Source of the DNA: Chlorops oryzae
Lineage: Eukaryota; Arthropoda; Insecta; Diptera; Chloropidae
Assembly: GCA_020466095.1 (NCBI GenBank)
Contig: CM035809.1
Location: forward strand, 20,004,430-20,068,429
Reading direction: 5' to 3'
Length of the DNA: 64,000 bases
Position 1 is the first letter of the stretch; each line of letters starts with the position of its first letter. The translations under genes were made by a program, and so were the position numbers. This document shows, one piece after another, positions 58,046 to 64,000 of this stretch. The notes below the pieces were generated by a model that did not search any database, had not been told where the DNA came from, and worked only from the letters and a program-made list of their open reading frames with translations.

Positions 58046-58260
58046 GTACGTGGTTGATTCTTCTTTTTTCATCCTCAAACGATTTCCCTTTGCCCCATTA
58101 TTTGGTCAAAAGACCAGTAGAGCTTAGTGGCACAAACACCTATCAAATTTCTTCCCCCAAATATTTAACAAAGAAGAAGTTTACTCTAGAGAAAAGTAAA
58201 TTCCCCGAGAATTCGTTCCCCGGGATTATTTAGAATCGGGCTGATAGTATATGCAGTTTA

Positions 58261-58362
58261 GCATGACACCTATAATTCTCATTTGCTTCATAAAATGGGA
58301 CACATAAGACTCACAGAATTTCTGAAGACTTCGAGACGTGATGAAGCAAGAACGTGCGTAAG
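58261..58362. repeat. dispersed repeat shared with 31111-31216
   Basis: Same word order as the other copy (GCATGACACCTATAATTCTC ... ATGAAGCAAGAACG). Directly followed by a CAT-rich array. Confidence 0.75.
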
Positions 58363-58365
58363 TCA

Positions 58366-58459
58366 TAATCGTCATCACCATGACCGTCATCATCATCACC
58401 AACATCATCACCATCATCAACACCATCATCGTCATCACCAATCGCACCATCATCATCAC
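58366..58459. repeat. short CAT/CAC array
   Basis: ATCGTCATCACCATGACC-type trinucleotide sequence, similar to the large array at 59914-61435. Ends where a hAT-like MITE begins. Confidence 0.85.
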
Positions 58460-59068
58460 CAGTGCTGCCAACTCCTCAGATGGAAAAAGCGCTGATTAAT
58501 TTTAAAAACGCGCTAAAAAGTACCAGCAATCAATGATTCCCAATTTCTAATTTCAAAAAGTGCTAAATCAACCAAAAGAAAGCGTTTTTGGAAGGGAACG
58601 TGTTGTTTTTTTAAAATGATCATAGTATATTTTGATGTTTTTTCTTTGAATATTTATTATAAAACAAATGATTAAATATGCTTCTTAAAAGACTGTGTTT
58701 AGATTAGAATCGATGCGACTAAGGCACCGATCAACCACCTCTTTCTGCCCCATATGCCATTCTATATCACAAAATAGTCACGTAAAATGTTTCTCTAGTG
58801 ACTAGAGTCTAGTCTAAGCGCAATCACAAAATTTAAGCTGCCAGATTCATCATTGGTTCATCTTACAGATGCTGTGTTAGAACTTGTTGGCTTACGTTAT
58901 TACAATGTTAAAAATTGAAGGAAAAACTAATTTGAAAACATTAATGAACGCCACGAAAAAGTGTTAGATTTCGCGCAAAAATAGCTTGGCGCTAAAAAGA
59001 AGTTTTCGCGCCGCGGGCCTTCCAAAAGCGCTAGATCTAGCGCGAAAAGCGTTAAGTTGGCATCACTG
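58460..59068. mobile_element. hAT-like MITE (CAGTGCTGCCAACT ends)
   Basis: 609 bp, ends CAGTGCTGCCAACT and AGTTGGCATCACTG (one mismatch in 14). Sub-terminal AGCGCT/GCGCTA words occur at both ends. No clean 8 bp duplication, perhaps because the left flank is an unstable repeat. Confidence 0.7.
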
Positions 59069-59913
59069 CATAAATCTATGTCCCGTTAAGTCCGATGGCT
59101 GATTTAAAACAAGCCATGGTGGGGTTCATGGGAACATGGAAGATACAGCAGAAGACTTCAGGGCGATGACAATATCACATCTTTTGATCTCTTTGTTCCT
59201 CTTCGACTTAATTGTGCTGCTGTCCTACTCGACTGTCCTTATAGCAAAAAAAACGGGATAAGCTTACACACTAAAGCACACACACACCAATTTTAAACAG
59301 CATTCACGCATGTTTCTTGCACGGATTAAGGTTACGAAAACAATGTACACTTAAAAAAATACTCTTCAGGGAGATATTTCCAAAGCCGACGGAATGAAAG
59401 TCATTCAAAAGAATTCTATCCTTGCCCAATTAAACTCCTCGGTGCCTCGATGCAGCCCGCTGGACAAATTGTATATTCGTATACCCTTCTTACATGGGAC
59501 CCAAAAGGGTAAGGAGATACAAGCTATCACGAATTTTTAGTTGCCTTCCGACACGCACCGACGCAGAAAATTATTTCTGAAGAGGTTTAAGGCATAACAA
59601 AACTCTCCACCGAGATCATTTTCTCAATCCCCTTTGTAATTTCCCACATTTCGAGGGGGGCTTGAACCCCCAAAATCACCCTCCGAATACGCCATAGGTC
59701 CCTTTGATGGTATTCGTCCTGAAAACAAAATTCCAATCATTATTTCCCTCCAAATGCAAAACTACCCAGAGAAGTGGTAATTTTTTTCAAAAAATTCCTA
59801 CAATTCTCACTGAATTCATCATTTCGGAAAGGTATATAAAGCAATGAATTGAAGAAATTCTCAGTCATCTCAGTAGAGCTGGAGAACTGTCGGAAGGTAT
59901 GTTTTCAAATTTG
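59069..59913. other. intergenic, no gene
   Basis: 59650-59695 is another solo hAT terminus (TTTCGAGGGGGGCTTGAACC, then GAATACGCC). 59874-59890 TAGAGCTGGAGAACTGT recurs at 30602-30618. Nothing else recognised. Confidence 0.5.
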
Positions 59914-61435
59914 AACACCATCAATACCATCATCACCAACCTCACCACCACCATCATCACCAACCTCACCACCACCATCATCACTATCATCAACACCATC
60001 ATCACCAACATCACCATCAACACCACCATCACCATAATCACTAACCTCACCACCACCATCATCAGCATCAACACCATCATTTCCATTATCACCATTATCA
60101 CCATCAACACCACCATCACCACCACCATCAACACCATCATCACCACCATCACCATAATCACCAACCTCACCACCACCATCATCACTATCATCACCATCAT
60201 ATCATCACCATCAACACCATAATCTCCATCATCACCAACATCACCATCATCACCATCAACACCATCAACACCATCAACACCATCAACACCATCAACACCA
60301 TCATCACCATCAACACCACCATCACCAACCTCACCACCACCATCATCACTATCATCACTATCATCACCATCATATCATCACCATCAACACCATAATCTCC
60401 ATCATCACCAACATCACCATCATCACCATCAACACCATCAACACCATCAACACCATCAACACCATCATCACCACTCAACACCACCATCACCAACCTCACC
60501 ACCACCATTTATCACCATCAACACCATCATCTCCATAATCACCAACCTCACCACCACCATCATCACTATCATCACCATCATCATCATCACCATCAACACC
60601 ATCATCACTATCATCAACATCATCACTATCATCACCATCAACACCATAATCTCCATCATCACCAACATCACCATCATCACCATCAACACCATCAACACCA
60701 TCATCACCATCATCACACACCACCATCACCATCACACTCACCAACATCACACATCATCACCATCAACACCATATCACCATCATCACCATCATCACCATCA
60801 TCACCATCAATCACCAACTCACCACCATCCATCACCATACCTCACATCATCTATACTACATCACTATCATCACCATCAACACCATATCATCCATCATACA
60901 CCAACATCACCATCATCACCATCAATCACCAACTCACACCACCATCATCACATCACTATCAACACCATCACATCACCATCACCTCACCATACCATCACCA
61001 ACCATCACCACATCCACCATCATCACCATCAACACCATCATCACCATCAACACCATCATCTCCATTATCACCAACATCACCATCAACACCATCATCACCA
61101 TCAACACCATCATCACTATCATCACCATCATCTCAATCATCACCATCATCACCAACCCCACCATCATCATCACCAACCTTACCATCATCATCATCACCGT
61201 CATCATCATCATCAACACCATTATCACCATGATCGTCACCACTATCATCACCATCATCACCAACCTCACCATTATCATCATCACCATCATCTCCATCATC
61301 ACTATCAACATCATCAACAACATCAACACCATCAAAATCATCATCACCATCAGAATCATCATCACCATCAAGAACATCAAAACCATTATCACCAACATCA
61401 CCATCATCATCATCATCATCACCACCATCATCACC
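59914..61435. repeat. 1.5 kb ATC/CAC-type trinucleotide array
   Basis: Almost pure mixture of ATC, ACC and AAC triplets (CACCATCATCACC, CACCAACCTCACC), with higher-order duplications of 100-250 bp. TTATCACCATCAACACC-type phrases return many times. Frame slips cluster around 60725-60995. The Met/Val-rich, Thr/Ile-rich and Asp/Gly-rich frames on both strands are products of the repeat, not genes. Confidence 0.95.
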
Positions 61436-61835
61436 CCTAATGGGATTTATCACAGTGACTTCAGTTCGCTATAAGAGCATTAAACATTGATTCAACCCCG
61501 AAACTTTGATTCTTCCAAAAGAAAAAATAAACGACTGGGCAGCCATATAATTCAATTATATTTTAAGTCTTTTATTGCAATTTTTATATATATAAAAATA
61601 TCGAAAAGTTATACTTTGTTTTTTTTTTTTACAAATTCTAAATAAATTCTTCTAACATTTCGCATTTAAAATTGAACGCTGGACTATTAAATACGCCACG
61701 CCATATTTAATTTACTAATAGACTAACTAATTAACAAAGTTGTATATTTTATTCTGCTTGCAGAGCGGCACGAGACAAAAGGCTTATACATAACTAGGTG
61801 TATTCATATATATGTATGTATAGGAAAATCTATGA
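61436..61835 (-). other. Fatp 3' UTR region
   Basis: Downstream of the minus-strand stop. Minus-strand AATAAA signals (plus-strand TTTATT) near 61567 and 61748 are candidate poly(A) sites. AT-rich, no coding sequence. Confidence 0.45.
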
Positions 61836-62777
61836 TTAGAATCGCAATTCTCCGCTCTCGATTTTGTCATACAATTCGGGTGTGAGTTTTTCATATCTTC
61901 CCTTTGAGGTCAGATAGCAAATCGGGTCCTTGATAATGCGTGGATCGAAGCCTTCCTTTTGGATTTCGACTTTTCGCAATTTGAATGTTCCCGTCATATC
62001 GACTTTTGTTAGGAAACGTAAGAATTGCGGCTTTGCATAGGAGGGTAATACTTTATTCAGATTCGTCGAGAACTCATCGAGATCAACTTGATGTTCGGGA
62101 TCATAAATGGCCGCCATGCCGGCACGTCCCTCCGTATGCGGTATAGAAACTCCAAAAACAACAGTATCCTTATAGCCGGCGACATTGCTAACCTGTCCCT
62201 CAACTTCACTAGTCGAGACATTCTCACCCTTCCAACGGAATGTATCACCGGTACGATCTTTGAAGAAGAGATAGCCACGTTCATCGGCAACGAGAATATC
62301 ACCCGACAAGAAGGCCATATCGCCTTTTTTGAAAACGTCGCGTACGATTTTCTTTTGCGAGGCCTTCTCGTCAACGTATCCGAGAAACTCTCGCGAAGGA
62401 TTTCCCTTAATGATTTTACCAATGAAAACACCCGGTTCATTGGGCTTACACAGTTGACAAAGCCCATCGGGACCCCGTACCGGCTCGCCAGTGCTCGGAT
62501 CCGCTCGTATTATCGAAATAGGATAGATCTGCGGGACAATACGCGAAACGAAACCGATTGCACCGACAGTATTATCGGTATTCGTTATATTCGCATTGCC
62601 TTCGGTTGCACCGTAGAATTCCCCTACTTTCGGTATATTAAATCGTTCGATGAATTGCGTCCAGATTTGCGGTCGCAGGCCATTTCCAAAAACCATACGG
62701 ACATGATGTTTCCGATCGTTTTCGGAACGTGGCGTCGAAAGTATATAGCGGGCCATTTCACCAATATACTGAGCGAC
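61836..62777 (-). CDS. Fatp: Fatp last exon
   Basis: Acceptor GTCAAATAG; VAQYIGEMARYILSTPRSEN to stop. Holds the GATEGN motif and the FATP signature. No break in the frame. Confidence 0.95.
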   Translation of the reverse strand, partial: VAQYIGEMARYILSTPRSENDRKHHVRMVFGNGLRPQIWTQFIERFNIPKVGEFYGATEGNANITNTDNTVGAIGFVSRIVPQIYPISIIRADPSTGEPVRGPDGLCQLCKPNEPGVFIGKIIKGNPSREFLGYVDEKASQKKIVRDVFKKGDMAFLSGDILVADERGYLFFKDRTGDTFRWKGENVSTSEVEGQVSNVAGYKDTVVFGVSIPHTEGRAGMAAIYDPEHQVDLDEFSTNLNKVLPSYAKPQFLRFLTKVDMTGTFKLRKVEIQKEGFDPRIIKDPICYLTSKGRYEKLTPELYDKIESGELRF

Positions 62778-63750
62778 CTATTTGACGGGGTAAAAAATAT
62801 GAATGTGAAAATACAACTCTGTCTTGTAAACATTTTTTTTTTATAACCTACCGTTGCATTGAACTTCACACAATCGGCGAAATATCCGGAAGCAGAGAAC
62901 TTCTTGCGTATGGCAACTGTCGAGCCGAAAAGGATTCCTTGTCCGATGCTCATAATGCCACCTGCGGTATGATACAGCGGCAGAGGGGTATAAAATATAT
63001 CATCCGTTCGAAATCGAAGGGTAAAATGTGCGCCAGCGGCAATAAAAAGGTACCTACATATACATATATGTATGGAGGAAGTTAAAGAGTGATCGATAAA
63101 TAACTGAAGGCTATCGTTATGCCAACCTGGAATGTGATATCAGAGCTGCCTTTGGAAGTCCCGTTGTGCCCGATGTATAAATATAGACCAATTTATCATG
63201 ATGATTGCTACGCTCTATACTATTCGGTATTTTATCCTTATCCGCTATCTCTAATAATTTGTTCAAATCCTTCGCGTTATGCTCCACCGGTGCATTCGCT
63301 TCATTGTTGAACTGATAGAGCGCGATCTTTTGTGGCAGCTCCTTATAAATACTATCGACAGCCTCGACGAAACCTTCGCCATAGATCAAAGCCGCACAAT
63401 GTGCCACCGTTATGCTGTGCAGCAAGGCCGGTCCACGTAAATTCGTATTGATCAGGGGTGTGACTATACCGATTTTCGATAGTCCCAGCCAAAATCCAAT
63501 GAATTCAGCACGATTCTCTAGCTGCAGTCCGATGACATCGCCTTTCTTGTAGCCCTGCTGGTGGAAGGCATTGGCAACGCGATTCGCGAATTCGTTCATA
63601 TCGCGGTAAGTCCATTTTTGCGTCTCACTTATGATCAAATATTTATTGGGATCCCTGGCAACGTGCTCCTCGAAAATATCCGATATAGTGAGGTTTTTCC
63701 TTTCACAGCTCTTCACATGATTGATAAGCTTCATGTAGGCCCAGAGAGCC
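61836..63750 (-). CDS. Fatp: fatty acid transport protein / very-long-chain acyl-CoA synthetase (3' part)
   Basis: SLC27A/FATP family: membrane-associated enzymes that activate long and very long fatty acids with CoA and so drive uptake. Three exons, 63750-63127, 63053-62852 and 62777-61836, joined in consistent phase, give 588 residues to the TAA at 61838. Motifs: AMP-binding YIYTSGTTGLPKAA; FYTPLPLYHTAGG; GEFYGATEGNANI; and the FATP signature TGDTFRWKGENVSTSEVEG. C-terminus YDKIESGELRF. Compared with about 620-650 residues for the family, the N-terminal exon(s) with the membrane segment lie beyond the right edge: the first exon here starts at an acceptor (TTTACAG/G) in mid-codon. Convergent with SNF4Agamma. 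Paralogue number among fly Fatp genes not decided. Confidence 0.95.
62852..63053 (-). CDS. Fatp: Fatp penultimate exon
   Basis: YLFIAAGAHFTLRFRTDDIF to DCVKFNAT. Acceptor ATATGTAG, donor ACG/GTAGGT. The intron to the last exon is only 74 bases. Confidence 0.92.
63127..63750 (-). CDS. Fatp: Fatp first exon visible in the window
   Basis: ALWAYMKLINHVKSCERKNL to GTTGLPKAALISHS plus AG, donor GTTGGC (AG/GTTGG, weak but supported by the phase and the protein). An internal Met (63734) is not the true start because the family aligns upstream of it. Confidence 0.92.
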
Positions 63751-64000
63751 CTGTAAATTAGAGGGGGGAAAATTGAAATGTTTTAATAGTTCAAAGAAAT
63801 TGAAAATTTAATTAACCCTCGAATGTCCTAATCAAATTATAAAAAGGTTAATGAAGTGTGAAAAAAAATATGGCAAATATTTTAAAGACTTTCAAACTGG
63901 CACTAATCATAAGAAATTCTTTTACAGTATTCCCTAAGCTCAAGTACCATAAAAAATAAGTATATGAGAAAAAGTACTTTAGCTGTTGTCCATTAATTAC
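63751..64000. other. Fatp intron, incomplete
   Basis: No coding sequence on the minus strand. TTAACCCTCGAATGTCC at 63814-63830 resembles the start of the TTAA-type MITE family seen at 29572. Confidence 0.4.

Larger units (their letters stand above)
57282..58243. mobile_element. second copy of the CAGCCCGA MITE, split by a 735 bp insertion
   Basis: Left part 57282-57403 and right part 58139-58243 together match 55852-56081 in reverse orientation. The break point has CCTAT on both sides (57399-57403 and 58139-58143), a 5 bp target duplication. The insert 57404-58138 starts TGTCCG and ends AAACA, the TG...CA form of an LTR. Flanks are GTA on the left and ATA on the right. Confidence 0.75.

Noticed and set aside
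59865..61474. Several 80-150 codon open frames rich in Met/Val, Thr/Ile or Asp/Gly on both strands
   Set aside because: They are translations of the CAC/ATC triplet array, which stays open in many frames; no start context, domain or splice sites.
62088..62846. A 252-codon plus-strand frame
   Set aside because: Lies antisense to the conserved last Fatp exon and shows no domain.

Overview
This is a 64 kb piece of an AT-rich insect genome. The best reading is a higher fly (Brachycera, Diptera); nothing seen fixes the family. Reasons: fly-type introns, a fly-like AMPK gamma gene with several alternative first exons, a mini-me/DINE-1-type element carrying a (GTCY)n microsatellite, a mariner remnant, and dense short non-autonomous DNA transposons.

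Three genes can be supported. SNF4Agamma (AMPK gamma subunit, + strand) runs from 27.6 to 54.2 kb. It has three alternative coding starts (27639, 32876, 51357) that splice in compatible phases onto a shared four-CBS-domain body. On the opposite strand, inside the long intron before that body, lies a three-exon FKBP-TPR gene (45.96-47.38 kb) that matches the FKBP6/shutdown family of piRNA co-chaperones. At the right edge, also on the minus strand and convergent with SNF4Agamma, are the last three exons of a fatty-acid transport protein / very-long-chain acyl-CoA synthetase (SLC27A/Fatp family). Its 5' end is outside the window.

Layout. 0-5.4 kb: a duplicated 1 kb repeat flanking a broken mariner, then hAT-like and pogo-like MITEs and tandem repeats. 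5.4-15.5 kb: gene-poor sequence with MITEs, a tRNA-like sequence and degenerate tandem repeats carrying a GGGCGCCA box. 15.5-26.6 kb: about 18 sites of one motif, nGCATAYYTTNNGG, which resembles the binding site of the fly insulator protein Su(Hw). They include a duplicated 620 bp unit carrying four sites per copy, and I found no equally good site elsewhere in the window. This array just upstream of the AMPK gamma gene is the most interesting feature here. 25.2-26.5 kb: a decayed hAT transposon with a clean 8 bp target duplication. 27.6-54.2 kb: SNF4Agamma, with introns full of MITEs, a DINE-like element with 127 bp tandem units, a 16 bp ATCGAT-rich array and a 106 bp array. 54.2-61.4 kb: 3' UTR, nested MITEs, an exon-like island inside a TG...CA insertion, and a 1.5 kb CAC/ATC array. 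61.8-64 kb: Fatp.

Single-base frameshifts occur in otherwise well-conserved exons of SNF4Agamma (two) and the FKBP6-like gene (one or two). Assembly indels should be considered before biological loss. I found no canonical tRNA, rRNA, CRISPR or viral genes.
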